Positions 35,883-44,562 of a stretch of DNA of 64,000 nt are shown here, piece after piece. Source of the DNA: Aquibium pacificus (GTDB lineage: Bacteria; Pseudomonadota; Alphaproteobacteria; Rhizobiales; Rhizobiaceae); contig NZ_JBDPGJ010000005.1 in the NCBI RefSeq assembly GCF_040839445.1, forward strand, positions 496,001 to 560,000, read 5' to 3'. The first letter of the stretch is position 1; the number at the start of each line of letters is the position of its first letter. The notes under the pieces are model-generated. The model saw only the letters and a program-made list of their open reading frames with translations. It searched no databases and was not told the DNA's origin. The translations under genes were made by a program, and so were the position numbers.

Positions 35883-36368
35883 TCAGCGCTTGGAGAACTG
35901 GAACGAACGACGGGCCTTGGCCTTGCCGTACTTCTTGCGCTCGACCGTACGCGAGTCGCGGGTCAGGAAGCCGCCCTTCTTGAGAACGCCGCGCAGGGTC
36001 GGTTCGTAGTAGGTCAGCGCCTTTGAGATGCCGTGGCGCACCGCGCCGGCCTGTCCCGACAGACCGCCGCCGACGACGGTCGCGACGACGTCGTACTGGC
36101 CTTCGCGGTTGGCCGCCACGATCGGCTGCTTCAGGATCATCTGCAGCACCGGACGCGCGAAATAGGCGTTGAAGTCCTTTTCGTTGACGATGATGCGGCC
36201 GGTGCCGGGGCGAACCCAGACCCGGGCGATGGCGTCCTTGCGCTTGCCGGTCGCATAGGCGCGGCCTTGCGCGTCAAGCTTCTGCACGTAGACGGGAGCC
36301 GCGGCCGGCTGTTCGGCGGTCACGCCGGTTGCGGTGCCGAGATCGGCGAGCGAGTTGAGATCAGCCAT
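35883..36368 (-). CDS. rpsI: 30S ribosomal protein S9
   Basis: A 161-residue protein. The conserved core runs from GRAYATGKRKDAIARVWV to the C-terminus, ending in KKYGKAKARRSFQFSKR, the basic tail that reaches the P site of the 30S subunit. The N-terminal extension of about 30 residues (Ala/Pro-rich) is usual in alphaproteobacteria. Its start overlaps the rplM stop by 8 nt, so the two are co-translated. Confidence 0.98.
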   Translation of the reverse strand: MADLNSLADLGTATGVTAEQPAAAPVYVQKLDAQGRAYATGKRKDAIARVWVRPGTGRIIVNEKDFNAYFARPVLQMILKQPIVAANREGQYDVVATVVGGGLSGQAGAVRHGISKALTYYEPTLRGVLKKGGFLTRDSRTVERKKYGKAKARRSFQFSKR

Positions 36369-36834
36369 AGGCCTGTACCCTTACGTTCTTCTTGCTCATC
36401 GAGGCCACGTCCAGCGCTTCGGGCTGCTGGGCCTCGTGAGGGTGGGCCGCGCCTGCATAGACGCGGAGGTTCTTCATCTGGCGACGGCCGAGCGGACCGC
36501 GCGGGATCATGCGCTCGACGGCCTTTTCCAGCACGCGCTCGGGGAAACGACCCTCAAGCAGGTCGCGGGCGGTGCGTTCCTTCACGCCGCCCGGATGGCC
36601 GGTGTGCCAGTAGTAGATCTTGTCGTTGTACTTCTTGCCGGTCAGCACCACCTTGTCGGCGTTGATGATGACGACGTTGTCGCCGTCGTCGACATGGGGG
36701 GTGAAGGTCGGCTTGTGCTTGCCGCGCAGGCGGTTGGCGACGATGGTTGCAAGACGTCCGAGGACCAGGCCTTCGGCGTCGATCAGCACCCACTTCTTCG
36801 TCACCTCCGCAGGCTTCTGCGAAAAGGTTTTCAT
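36361..36834 (-). CDS. rplM: 50S ribosomal protein L13
   Basis: A 157-residue protein (MKTFSQKPAEVTKKWVLIDAE ...) with the L13 signature MIPRGPLGRRQMKNLRVYAG. ATG 36834 is preceded by AGGAAAG; an upstream in-frame extension in the 5' leader is not part of the family. It is the first gene of the classical rplM-rpsI operon. The 244 bp upstream, to the thioesterase gene, hold its promoter region and no gene I can support. Confidence 0.98.
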   Translation of the reverse strand: MKTFSQKPAEVTKKWVLIDAEGLVLGRLATIVANRLRGKHKPTFTPHVDDGDNVVIINADKVVLTGKKYNDKIYYWHTGHPGGVKERTARDLLEGRFPERVLEKAVERMIPRGPLGRRQMKNLRVYAGAAHPHEAQQPEALDVASMSKKNVRVQAYG

Positions 36835-37078
36835 CGGGCTACTTTCCTGTCGGACCTTCCGTTCCTTGAGGGCACGAAAGGCGTTTCTTGTTGCTTGCAT
36901 TGGCGGGCATTCGACCCGCCAAAATGAAACGGCGGCCGTCGGGCCGCTGCTTCGAGGCGGCTTATAGGCGAGGGCGCCATGCACGTCAAGCGCAATTGTC
37001 GCAGGGCACGGGTAGAAACGGAAGCAAAATCAAGCACTTACAAATAAGGTAATTTGATACCACATTGAGAATATCCGT

Positions 37079-37537
37079 TCAGCGCTTCGGCGGCACCGAA
37101 TAGGTACCGGTCGCATGCGCGACGGTGAGCCGTTCCGGCCCCGCGACGATGTCGATATCGAACACCATGAGGCTCCTGCCGAGCTTGATGATGCGGCAAT
37201 GGCCGTCGATCGGACCGGGTCCGGCCTTGCGCACGAAGTTGATGTTGAGGTTGGTGGTCACCGACAGCGCGTCGGGCCCGGCATGCGACAGCACGCAGAC
37301 GTAGCCGCCGATGTCGGCCAGCGTGAACAGGCACGGGCCCGACACCGTGCCGCCGGGCCTCAGGTGCCGCTCGTTCGCATTGAGCCGGACCGTGCAGCCG
37401 CCGGGAAAGACATCCGTCGCGACATAGTCGGCATACTCGGAATTGAGCTGCGGGTAGACCTCGCCCATCAGCCTGTTGACTTCCTCGGTATTCATGACCG
37501 GGACCAGGGGAGGGGTGTTCTTCGTCATGCCATCCAT
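37079..37537 (-). CDS. PaaI-family thioesterase (hot-dog fold)
   Basis: About 152 residues. The fold signature is GGTVSGPCLFTLADIGGYVCVLSH followed by LSVTTNLNINFVRKAGPG, as in PaaI and YdiI-type acyl-CoA thioesterases. The catalytic acidic residue is the Asp in TLADIGG. The start is taken at ATG 37537, 10 nt after the stop of the upstream enoyl-CoA hydratase gene; ATG 37528 is an alternative. Coupling to the hydratase gene suggests action on the same acyl-CoA pool. Confidence 0.85.
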   Translation of the reverse strand: MDGMTKNTPPLVPVMNTEEVNRLMGEVYPQLNSEYADYVATDVFPGGCTVRLNANERHLRPGGTVSGPCLFTLADIGGYVCVLSHAGPDALSVTTNLNINFVRKAGPGPIDGHCRIIKLGRSLMVFDIDIVAGPERLTVAHATGTYSVPPKR

Positions 37538-37547
37538 AGGTATCTCG

Positions 37548-38414
37548 TCAGGTCTTCGGGGCATTGATCGGACGGTTCTGCGTCCAGTCGAACGTGCCGA
37601 GGTCGCGCTCGCGCACGGCGTGCTTCCAGCCCATCTCCTCCGCCCGGTGCTTGAAGTTCAGCCCTTCGGGGGAATGCCGGGTGATGCCGTCGAAGATCGT
37701 CGCGAACATCTGCGTCTGCTTCAGCCCCATGGCCTCGATCGCCTGGTTCACGACCAGCTTCTGCATCATCAGCTGGTTCACCGGAACGCCGGCCATGCGC
37801 TCTGCCAGACGCTCGACCTCGCCGTCCAGCTCCGCGGCGGGCACTGACTTGAGCACGAGCCCCATGCGCTCGGCTTCAATTCCCTTGATCTTGTCGCCGG
37901 TGAAGAGCATGCGCTTCGCCCGTTCCGGCCCCAGCCGGTAGACCCACATCGCCGTCGTGGGGCACCCCCAGACACGCACCGGCATGTAGCCGATCTCCGC
38001 CTCGTCGGCCATTACGATCATGTCGGAGCAGAGCGCGATGTCCGATCCGCCAGCGACGGCAAACCCATGTACCTTGCAGATCACCGGCCGGTAGGAGCGC
38101 CAGAGCGACATGAAGAGTTCCGTGTTGCGCATCATGAAGGCGTAGTCCTTCATCGGGTCCCAAGGCATGTCCTGGGTGACCGAATTGCCGGCGCCCCCGG
38201 CGGTCTCGGCGTAGTAGGTGAGGTCGTATCCGGCGCAGAACGCGCGCCCCGCGCCGGAAAGCACGATCACGTGGACGCCGGCATCGGCGTTCGCCTGCTC
38301 GACGGCGCCGGCCAGTTCGCGCGGCAGGTCGTCGTCGATCGCGTTCAGCACGTCGGGACGGTTGAGCGTGATCCGCCCGATCCGGCCGTCCTTCTCGTAG
38401 AGCACCTTCGGCAC
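37548..38414 (-). CDS. Crotonase/enoyl-CoA hydratase family protein
   Basis: A 288-residue crotonase. The CoA-binding/oxyanion loops are GAGRAFCAGYDLTYY and KVHGFAVAGGSDIALCSD. One of the two catalytic glutamates of classical enoyl-CoA hydratase is not clear: the second-loop region reads GYMPVRVWGCP, so the reaction may be different (hydrolase, isomerase or lyase). The C-terminal part is longer than in minimal crotonases. It is divergent from a second crotonase gene, with a dyad in the spacer, and is followed by the thioesterase. Confidence 0.88.
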   Translation of the reverse strand: MPKVLYEKDGRIGRITLNRPDVLNAIDDDLPRELAGAVEQANADAGVHVIVLSGAGRAFCAGYDLTYYAETAGGAGNSVTQDMPWDPMKDYAFMMRNTELFMSLWRSYRPVICKVHGFAVAGGSDIALCSDMIVMADEAEIGYMPVRVWGCPTTAMWVYRLGPERAKRMLFTGDKIKGIEAERMGLVLKSVPAAELDGEVERLAERMAGVPVNQLMMQKLVVNQAIEAMGLKQTQMFATIFDGITRHSPEGLNFKHRAEEMGWKHAVRERDLGTFDWTQNRPINAPKT

Positions 38415-38437
38415 CGTCTCCTCCCTGTTCCGGTTCC

Positions 38438-38456
38438 GTTTGCGTAAACGTCAAAC
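38438..38456. promoter_or_regulatory. Candidate operator between two divergent crotonase genes
   Basis: The 19-bp element GTTTGCGTAAACGTCAAAC has inverted ends (GTTTG/CAAAC) around a CGTAAACGT core. It sits in the 127-bp spacer that must hold both divergent promoters. It resembles the TTTACGTTTACGTAAA-like sites of LiuR-type regulators of acyl-CoA catabolism, but the match is not exact and no regulator gene is adjacent. Confidence 0.4.
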
Positions 38457-38541
38457 AGCTTCGCCATTTCCCGGCTGTTCTTCAAGGCGGTCCGTGTTAG
38501 TTCTCTTGGGCCAGCCGGACGGCGTTCACGAGGAGATTTCC

Positions 38542-39363
38542 ATGGCTGAGGTGGTAGCAATGAAGCGCCCGGAAGCTGACGGGCCGGTGATTGCGGACCT
38601 TTCGGGCGGCGTGCTCACGCTGACCCTGTCGAACCCGCCCGCGAATGCGCTTTCGCTTGTCACCATGGATGCGCTGCAGGCGGAACTCGACCGCGCGAAA
38701 GGCGACGATGCCGTCCGCGTGGTGGTGATCGCCGCGGCCGGTAAACTGTTTTCCGGGGGGCACGACCTTAAGGAGATGACTTCCCACAGGACCGACCCCG
38801 ATGGTGGCCGAAGCTTCTTCGAGCACACGTTCGCCGTGTGTTCGAGGCTCATGCAGTCGATCGTGCGTCTGCCGAAGCCCGTCATCGCCGCCGTCGACGG
38901 CATTGCAACGGCGGCCGGGTGCCAGCTCGTTGCAAGCTGCGACCTGGCGATTGCGACGGACCGGTCGAGGTTTGGCGTCAACGGTATCGATGTCGGCCTG
39001 TTCTGCACGACACCTTCCGTCGCGCTTTCGCGCAAGGTGAAGGCCAAACATGCGATGGAAATGCTTCTGACCGGGGAGATGATCGATGCCACCGCGGCCC
39101 GGGAATACGGGCTGATAAACCGCGTCGTCCCGTCTGAATACCTCGATCAGGTCGTTCAGAAATATGCCCGAACGATTGCCGCCAAATCGTCTTTGGCACT
39201 GCGCATGGGTAAGGAAGCCTTCTATACCCAAGCCGAGATGGGACTCGCCGGAGCCTACGAACACGCGTCTCGGGTGATGGTGGACAACATGATGGCGCAT
39301 GACGCGCGGGAAGGGATCGACGCCTTCATCGCGAAACGAAAGCCCGAATGGTCGGGGCACTGA
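38542..39363 (+). CDS. Enoyl-CoA hydratase/isomerase family protein
   Basis: A 273-residue crotonase starting at ATG 38542 with AGGAG upstream. The typical loops are GKLFSGGHDLKEM and KPVIAAVDGIATAAGCQLVASCDLAIA. In the active-site segment the sequence is FGVNGIDVGLFCTTPS, with glycine/asparagine where hydratases carry glutamate, a pattern seen in ECHDC3-like members whose reaction is not settled. Its TGA overlaps the ATG of the VOC gene (TGATG), so both are made together. Confidence 0.88.
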   Translation: MAEVVAMKRPEADGPVIADLSGGVLTLTLSNPPANALSLVTMDALQAELDRAKGDDAVRVVVIAAAGKLFSGGHDLKEMTSHRTDPDGGRSFFEHTFAVCSRLMQSIVRLPKPVIAAVDGIATAAGCQLVASCDLAIATDRSRFGVNGIDVGLFCTTPSVALSRKVKAKHAMEMLLTGEMIDATAAREYGLINRVVPSEYLDQVVQKYARTIAAKSSLALRMGKEAFYTQAEMGLAGAYEHASRVMVDNMMAHDAREGIDAFIAKRKPEWSGH

Positions 39364-39788
39364 TGGAGCCCCGCATCTCCATCGTCACACTCGGCGTAGT
39401 CGATCTCGATCGTGCCGTTGCCTTCTATGAGGCGATGTGCCTCGTCCGCAATCCGAAGGTCACCGAGGGTGTCGCCTTTTTCCAGATGGGCGGGATCATT
39501 CTCGGGCTCTGGCCCCGAAAGGAACTGGCCACCGACGCCGGCGTGGACGAGGCGGGTTCCGGCTTTCGCGGCGTCGCGCTCGCCTACAACACACGCTCCG
39601 ACGAGGAAGTAGACGCCGTCCTCGATGCTGCCGCGAAGGCCGGAGGGCGGATCGTCCGCGAAGCCGGCCGCGCCTTCTGGGGCGGCTGGTACGGTTACTT
39701 CGCCGATCCCGATGGGCATCTATGGGAAGTGGCGCACAATCCTGCCTTTACGATCGCGGACGACGGAACGATCTCGCTGCCCGGCTGA
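39363..39788 (+). CDS. VOC (glyoxalase/dioxygenase superfamily) protein
   Basis: A 141-residue single VOC domain: VTLGVVDLDRAVAFYEAMCL at the start and WYGYFADPDGHLWEVAHNP at the end, where His and Glu are usual metal ligands. Members include glyoxalase I, ring-cleavage dioxygenases and resistance proteins, so the reaction remains open. It is translationally coupled to the preceding crotonase gene. Confidence 0.85.
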   Translation: MEPRISIVTLGVVDLDRAVAFYEAMCLVRNPKVTEGVAFFQMGGIILGLWPRKELATDAGVDEAGSGFRGVALAYNTRSDEEVDAVLDAAAKAGGRIVREAGRAFWGGWYGYFADPDGHLWEVAHNPAFTIADDGTISLPG

Positions 39789-39855
39789 CAGTCGCCGGAT
39801 TCTCGCCGCTATCGTCCAGTCTGTTGTCGATGAAGGGACGGCGGAGATATCGACC

Positions 39856-40668
39856 ATGGCCACGCGTCTGGCCGCGGCGCTTGTCCTGTTGCTCGCCTCG
39901 GATGCCGGGGTTTCGGCACAGGATGCCACGCTACTCTATCCCGAGATCGTGCTCGAAACCGACGACAGCTATTCCGCCGATGCCGGTCTGACCGCGTTCA
40001 GAACCGCGCTGATCGAAGCCGGCGAGACACTCGTCGCCTCACCCGCTGGCAGGCTGCTCGATCCGGATGCCATGCTGCCATTCCTAGCGGACGAGGTTGA
40101 GTTCTATGTGGGGCAGGGCGGACTGCCATACAACGAGGAGTTCGTGTCGCTCGGCCTGCATCCGGCCCGAAGGGCGCTCGAAATGGCCGGGCGACTGTCG
40201 CGCGAGAGCGAAAGCATCGATCCCGTCGTAAACAGACGCTACGACATGCGTGCGCTCGCGGGACTCGCCGCCGAGCCGACAGTCGGGCGTACGGAATGGC
40301 TGGGCGGACGCATCTGCACGGCAAGCTACGGCAGGATTTCCTGGCCGGACTGGATTGCCCTTGACGGCAAATTGCGAACCCTTGACCGCCGCGAATGGGC
40401 GATCGCTGCCGTCGTGGATAGCGGTGGGGCGGAGGGCCTGGCCGGGATCAACTGGCCCAAACCCTATCAGATGGTGCCCATATCGCCGGGCCAGAAACGC
40501 TCGGGCGGCTGGCTGGGAATTCTCGACCCGCGCGGCGATACGATCTTCTTCCGCACGTCCTACAGCCCGCACGCCAGCCATTTCGCGCCCTATCTCAATT
40601 CCCACCTTTGCTTCGAGCAGCGCGGCGGCGAATGGAGAGTGTCGGCCATCGCGATACGGCTTGATTGA
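39856..40668 (+). CDS. Secreted hypothetical protein
   Basis: A 270-residue protein from ATG 39856 (GGAG at 9 nt). A cleavable signal peptide is clear (MATRLAAALVLLLASDAGVSAQD). The mature protein has two cysteines (RICTASYG and SHLCFEQ), and ends with a compact segment WRVSAIAIRL. I do not recognise the family. It is probably periplasmic. It lies alone between the VOC and CoA-binding genes on the same strand. Confidence 0.75.
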   Translation: MATRLAAALVLLLASDAGVSAQDATLLYPEIVLETDDSYSADAGLTAFRTALIEAGETLVASPAGRLLDPDAMLPFLADEVEFYVGQGGLPYNEEFVSLGLHPARRALEMAGRLSRESESIDPVVNRRYDMRALAGLAAEPTVGRTEWLGGRICTASYGRISWPDWIALDGKLRTLDRREWAIAAVVDSGGAEGLAGINWPKPYQMVPISPGQKRSGGWLGILDPRGDTIFFRTSYSPHASHFAPYLNSHLCFEQRGGEWRVSAIAIRLD

Positions 40669-40695
40669 TCGCCTGCGGTGCTGCAAACCGGGCGC

Positions 40696-41217
40696 ATGAA
40701 CCACGACGCGTACGAAAACAGCTACATCTCCGGCATTCTTCACGACGTGAAGACAATCGCGATCGTCGGCGCCTCGGCCAACGATGTGCGGCCTTCGCAC
40801 TTCGTCACCAAGTACCTGATCGACAAGGGCTACACGGTCTTCCCGATCAATCCGGGCCATGCCGGCAGGGAGATGCTCGGCCGCATGACCTATGCGAGAC
40901 TTGCCGAGGTCCCCGAGCCGATCGACATGGTCGACGTATTCCGTGCCTCCGATGCCGTCCCTGCGATAGTCGACGAGACACTCGCGCTGGCCCCGCTTCC
41001 CAAGGTGATCTGGATGCAACTCGGCGTGCGCAACGACGAAGCGGCGGCCAAGGCGGAAGCCGTGGGCATCAAAGTGGTCATGAACCGCTGCCCCAAGATC
41101 GAATACGGTCGTCTTTCGGGCGAGATCGGCTGGAACGGCGTGAACAGCCGCCTCATCTCGTCGAAGAAGCCCGTCATGCGCCAGGGATTCCAGAGCTTCG
41201 GCATCAGGCAGAGGTAG
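40696..41217 (+). CDS. CoA-binding domain protein (YccU type)
   Basis: A 173-residue Rossmann-fold protein with the CoA-binding pattern TIAIVGASANDVRPSHFVTKYL near the N-terminus and KVIWMQLGVRNDEAAAKAEAVGIKVVMNRCPKIEY near the C-terminus. This is the YccU/YneT family, small proteins that bind CoA or a similar nucleotide and whose biological role is not settled. ATG 40696 is chosen; an in-frame start 18 nt upstream is possible. It often accompanies metY (O-acetylhomoserine sulfhydrylase) in alphaproteobacteria, and that gene lies 1.7 kb downstream here. Confidence 0.88.
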   Translation: MNHDAYENSYISGILHDVKTIAIVGASANDVRPSHFVTKYLIDKGYTVFPINPGHAGREMLGRMTYARLAEVPEPIDMVDVFRASDAVPAIVDETLALAPLPKVIWMQLGVRNDEAAAKAEAVGIKVVMNRCPKIEYGRLSGEIGWNGVNSRLISSKKPVMRQGFQSFGIRQR

Positions 41218-41253
41218 ATTTCGTCGCTGTCGAACCCCGCCCGCGGGGTGGGA

Positions 41254-42150
41254 TCAGCCGTAACGCATCCCGAGCAGTCTGTATGGCCAGTAGCTCTCTT
41301 CGGTTGCGATGAGCCGGAGAATCCTCGCAGGTGGCATTCCCGTCATCCGACGCACTTCGCGTATCATGTGCGCCTGGTCCGCGAAGCCAGCATCGACGGC
41401 CAGACCGGCATGGTCCGGTGCGGTACCCGGCTCGTCCGACATCACCCGCGCGAACAGTTCCTCGTTGCGCACCAGCAGCGCGAGTTCGCGCTGGGTGCGT
41501 CCCGTCTGGTGTTTGACGCGCCTCTGCAGCTGCCGCAGGCTGCGGCCCGTACTCGACAGCGCCGCGCGCGCCGCCAATGCTGTCGCCCAGTCACGCATCC
41601 AGAAGGGAGACACCCCGCCTTTCGGCCGCCGATGTGCCCACCGTGGCGCAATTTGCTCCTCGAAGCGTGCAAATCTCTGCTCGGCGCTTCCTTCCCGAAA
41701 CACCGGAAGCAACGTCTCGACGACGTCGGGCGGCAACACGTTCTCGCCCGCGACATGCTTGTCGAACAGCGGCAAGACGCTCGTTCCGGTCAGGGCTTCC
41801 CAGACGTCGGGGTAGAAGCTCACCGTGAGGACGAACACCGGGCCGGCGCTCCAGGTCGTCACCGGTCCGCTGCCGGGTCCGGAGACCATCAGCCTGGGCA
41901 GCGGGGCTCCGGTCTCCGGCGCCTTCGCTTCGGCATCGGTCTTCACCAGATGCAGCCGTCCCTCGAAGTGCCAGGTCAGCGAGCAATAGGGCGAAAGGGG
42001 GAAGTGATTGAACCGGTCCCCGTGCGCGAGTGTCCGCCCGCGGGTGTCGCGCACGATCCCCAGCACGACACAGGTTGCGAGCGAGGGACGAGGCAGGAGA
42101 AGCGAGGCACTTCGCGCCTCGGGTGTCGTCTCGGCTCGCGTCATCGGCAT
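41254..42150 (-). CDS. AraC-family transcriptional regulator
   Basis: A 298-residue protein. The C-terminal part carries the double helix-turn-helix of AraC regulators (SLRQLQRRVKHQTGRTQRELALLVR then DHAGLAVDAGFADQAHMIREVRRMTGMPPARIL, about 195-275). The N-terminal part is a ligand-sensing domain without a recognised family. It is divergent from the orphan nuoB gene, which would be its nearest possible target. The start could be residue 1 or 3 (MPMT). Confidence 0.9.
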   Translation of the reverse strand: MPMTRAETTPEARSASLLLPRPSLATCVVLGIVRDTRGRTLAHGDRFNHFPLSPYCSLTWHFEGRLHLVKTDAEAKAPETGAPLPRLMVSGPGSGPVTTWSAGPVFVLTVSFYPDVWEALTGTSVLPLFDKHVAGENVLPPDVVETLLPVFREGSAEQRFARFEEQIAPRWAHRRPKGGVSPFWMRDWATALAARAALSSTGRSLRQLQRRVKHQTGRTQRELALLVRNEELFARVMSDEPGTAPDHAGLAVDAGFADQAHMIREVRRMTGMPPARILRLIATEESYWPYRLLGMRYG

Positions 42151-42245
42151 CCGATCGTCCGGCGTCGTTTCGCTTCAATACCGTTCCCGTCGATCATCGC
42201 ACAATCATCGCTCCCGCATGGATGCCAATGCAAGGCGACGCCGCG

Positions 42246-42761
42246 ATGCTCGATGAGAACCCGCTAACACACGATCCCCGCGCCGATTTCTCGGAGACCC
42301 TGGCCGACAAGGGATATTTCGTGACCAGCACTCAGGACCTCATCGGATGGGCGCGCACGGGGTCCCTCCATCAGCTTGCCTTCGGTCTCGCCTGCTGCGC
42401 GGTCGAGATGATGCAGATGTTCGGCCCACGCTACGATTTCGAGCGCTTCGGCATGGCACTGCCTGGGACGCCGCGGCAGGCCGACCTGATGATCATCGCC
42501 GGTACGCTGACCAACAAGATGGCTCCCGCACTGCGCAAGGTCTATGACCAGATGGCCGAGCCGCGCTACGTCATATCGATGGGAAGCTGCGCCAACGGTG
42601 GTGGCTACTATCACTATTCCTATTCGGTGGTGCGCGGCTGCGACCGCATCGTTCCCGTCGACATCTACGTGCCCGGGTGTCCGCCCACCGCCGAGGCCCT
42701 GCTCTACGCCGTGCTTCTCCTGCAAAAAAAGATCAGGCGGAACACCACCATCGAGCGTTGA
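42246..42761 (+). CDS. nuoB: Orphan NADH-quinone oxidoreductase subunit B (NuoB) paralogue
   Basis: About 171 residues with the complete NuoB core: LACCAVEMMQM (Cys50, Cys51), MGSCANGGGYYHYSYSVVRGCDRIVPVDIYVPGCPPTAEALLY (Cys115, Cys145). These four cysteines hold cluster N2 in complex I. ATG 42246 is chosen (AAGG upstream); ATG 42228 or 42222 would add six or eight residues. No other complex I gene is adjacent: an AraC regulator lies on one side and metY on the other. The segment FGPRYDFERFGMALPGTPRQAD differs from the usual alphaproteobacterial NuoB, which fits a second copy. Confidence 0.9.
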   Translation: MLDENPLTHDPRADFSETLADKGYFVTSTQDLIGWARTGSLHQLAFGLACCAVEMMQMFGPRYDFERFGMALPGTPRQADLMIIAGTLTNKMAPALRKVYDQMAEPRYVISMGSCANGGGYYHYSYSVVRGCDRIVPVDIYVPGCPPTAEALLYAVLLLQKKIRRNTTIER

Positions 42762-42928
42762 GGCGGGGATGTGCCCACGTTCCGGCGCAAGGAATGCGTC
42801 GTCTTCGTCGATCGGTTGAGGCTGGAAAGGGATTCCTCACGCCAGCCAATTTCAGTAACAATCTCCTTTGCGCTTTGCCGCGGCCTTTGCCATGAATGCC
42901 GGTGAAGAATTCGAGGGAGGATACGGAC

Positions 42929-44212
42929 ATGACCCAGCGCACACCCGGCTTCGACACGCTCGCCATCCATGCCGGCGCGCAGCCTGACCCCGCCACCGGC
43001 GCGCGGGCGACGCCGATCTACCAGACGACGGCCTATGTCTTCGACGACGTCGATCATGCCGCTTCGCTGTTCGGGCTGAAGGCCTTCGGCAACATCTATA
43101 CGCGCATCATGAACCCGACCCAGGCGGTGCTGGAAGAGCGGGTCGCGGCGCTCGAAGGCGGCACGGCCGCGCTGGCGACCGCTTCGGGCCATGCCGCGCA
43201 ACTCCTGGTCTTCCACACGCTGATGCAGCCGGGGGCGAACTTCATCTCGGCCAAGAAGCTCTACGGCGGCTCGATCAACCAGTTCGGCCACGCCTTCAAG
43301 AATTTCGACTGGCAGGTGCGCTGGGCCGACGTCGACGATCTCTCCACCATCGAAAGCCAGATCGACGACAAGACGCGGGCGATCTTCGTCGAGAGCCTCG
43401 CCAATCCGGGCGGCATCTTCGTGGATCTGGAGCCGATCGGCGAGATCGCGCGCCGGCACGGACTGCCGTTCGTCGTCGACAACACCATGGCTTCGCCCTA
43501 CCTGCTGCGGCCGATCGAGCACGGCGCCGACATCGTGGTGCATTCGCTGACCAAGTTCCTCGGCGGCCACGGCAACTCCATGGGCGGCGCCATCGTCGAC
43601 GGCGGCACGTTCGACTGGTCGAAGAGCGGCCACTATCCCATGCTGTCGCAGCCGCGGCCGGAATATGCCGGGATGGTGCTGCACGAGACATTCGGCAACT
43701 TCGCCTTCGCCATCGCCTGCCGGGTGCTCGGCCTGCGCGACTTCGGACCGGCGATCTCGCCGTTCAACGCCTTCCTCATCCTGCAGGGTATCGAGACGCT
43801 GTCGCTGCGGATGCGGCGCCACTGCGACAACGCTCTGAAGGTGGCGGATTGGCTGTCGCAGCACCCCAAAGTGTCCTGGGTTTCCTATCCTGGCCTCGCC
43901 TCGGACCCGAACCATGCGCTCATGAAGAAGTATTCGCCGAAAGGCGCGGGCGCCGTCTTCACCTTCGGGCTGAAGGGCGGCTTCGATGCCGGCGTGAAGG
44001 TTGTCGAGGGGGTCGAGCTCTTCTCGCATCTGGCCAACATCGGCGACGTCCGCTCGCTGATCATCCACCCGGCCTCGACCACGCACCGTCAGCTTTCCGA
44101 CGAGCAGAAGATCGCGGCAGGCGCCGGACCGGACGTCATCCGCCTGTCGGTCGGCATCGAGGAGGTCGAGGACATCATGGCCGATCTCGAACAGGCGCTC
44201 GCGAAGGCCTGA
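42929..44212 (+). CDS. metY: O-acetylhomoserine sulfhydrylase (aminocarboxypropyltransferase)
   Basis: A 427-residue PLP enzyme of the Cys/Met metabolism family. The PLP lysine is Lys209 in SLTKFLGGHGN, and the loops YTRIMNPTQAVLEERVAALEGGTAALATASGHAA and HLANIGDVRSLIIHPASTTH are characteristic of the MetY branch. It makes homocysteine directly from O-acetylhomoserine and sulfide. ATG 42929 is preceded by GGGAGGA. No SAM-II riboswitch could be recognised in the 167-bp leader. The cupin gene follows 5 nt after the stop. Confidence 0.92.
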   Translation: MTQRTPGFDTLAIHAGAQPDPATGARATPIYQTTAYVFDDVDHAASLFGLKAFGNIYTRIMNPTQAVLEERVAALEGGTAALATASGHAAQLLVFHTLMQPGANFISAKKLYGGSINQFGHAFKNFDWQVRWADVDDLSTIESQIDDKTRAIFVESLANPGGIFVDLEPIGEIARRHGLPFVVDNTMASPYLLRPIEHGADIVVHSLTKFLGGHGNSMGGAIVDGGTFDWSKSGHYPMLSQPRPEYAGMVLHETFGNFAFAIACRVLGLRDFGPAISPFNAFLILQGIETLSLRMRRHCDNALKVADWLSQHPKVSWVSYPGLASDPNHALMKKYSPKGAGAVFTFGLKGGFDAGVKVVEGVELFSHLANIGDVRSLIIHPASTTHRQLSDEQKIAAGAGPDVIRLSVGIEEVEDIMADLEQALAKA

Positions 44213-44217
44213 CATCC

Positions 44218-44562
44218 GTGGGACTGCTGGTTTCCGTCGATACCACTGGTGTGGAGCCGGAGGAGGGCACTCCTGCGGCGGACCGGGTGATCTCCGGCGA
44301 TCCACGCTTCCGGACCTGGAACGTGGAGGAGGCGGAGGGCCGTGTCTATGCCGGGATATGGGAGGCCTCGCCCGGCAAATGGCGCATCGAGTATGACGAG
44401 TGGGAGTTCTGCCACATCCTTTCGGGCCGCTCTGTGATCGCCGGAGACGATGGCGAGACGCGGACGGTGTCGGCCGGCGACGCCTTCGTGATCCGTCCGG
44501 GTTTCAAGGGCACTTGGGAGGTTCTGGAGACCACGCGCAAGGAGTATGTGATCCGTCTTTGA
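44218..44562 (+). CDS. Cupin-domain protein (DUF861-like)
   Basis: A 114-residue single cupin, starting at GTG 44218 only 5 nt after metY. The DUF861 pattern is clear: WEASPGKWRIEYDEWEFCHILSG (first cupin motif with Glu and His), GDAFVIRPGFKGTWEV, and a closing RKEYVI strand. Related proteins include (S)-ureidoglycine aminohydrolase-like and transcription-factor-like cupins, so no reaction is proposed. Tight spacing suggests co-transcription with metY. Confidence 0.85.
   Translation: MGLLVSVDTTGVEPEEGTPAADRVISGDPRFRTWNVEEAEGRVYAGIWEASPGKWRIEYDEWEFCHILSGRSVIAGDDGETRTVSAGDAFVIRPGFKGTWEVLETTRKEYVIRL

Noticed and set aside
42762..42928. SAM-II riboswitch upstream of metY
   Set aside because: The leader lacks the AGCTAAA-type conserved pairing segments of SAM-II, so I do not report it.
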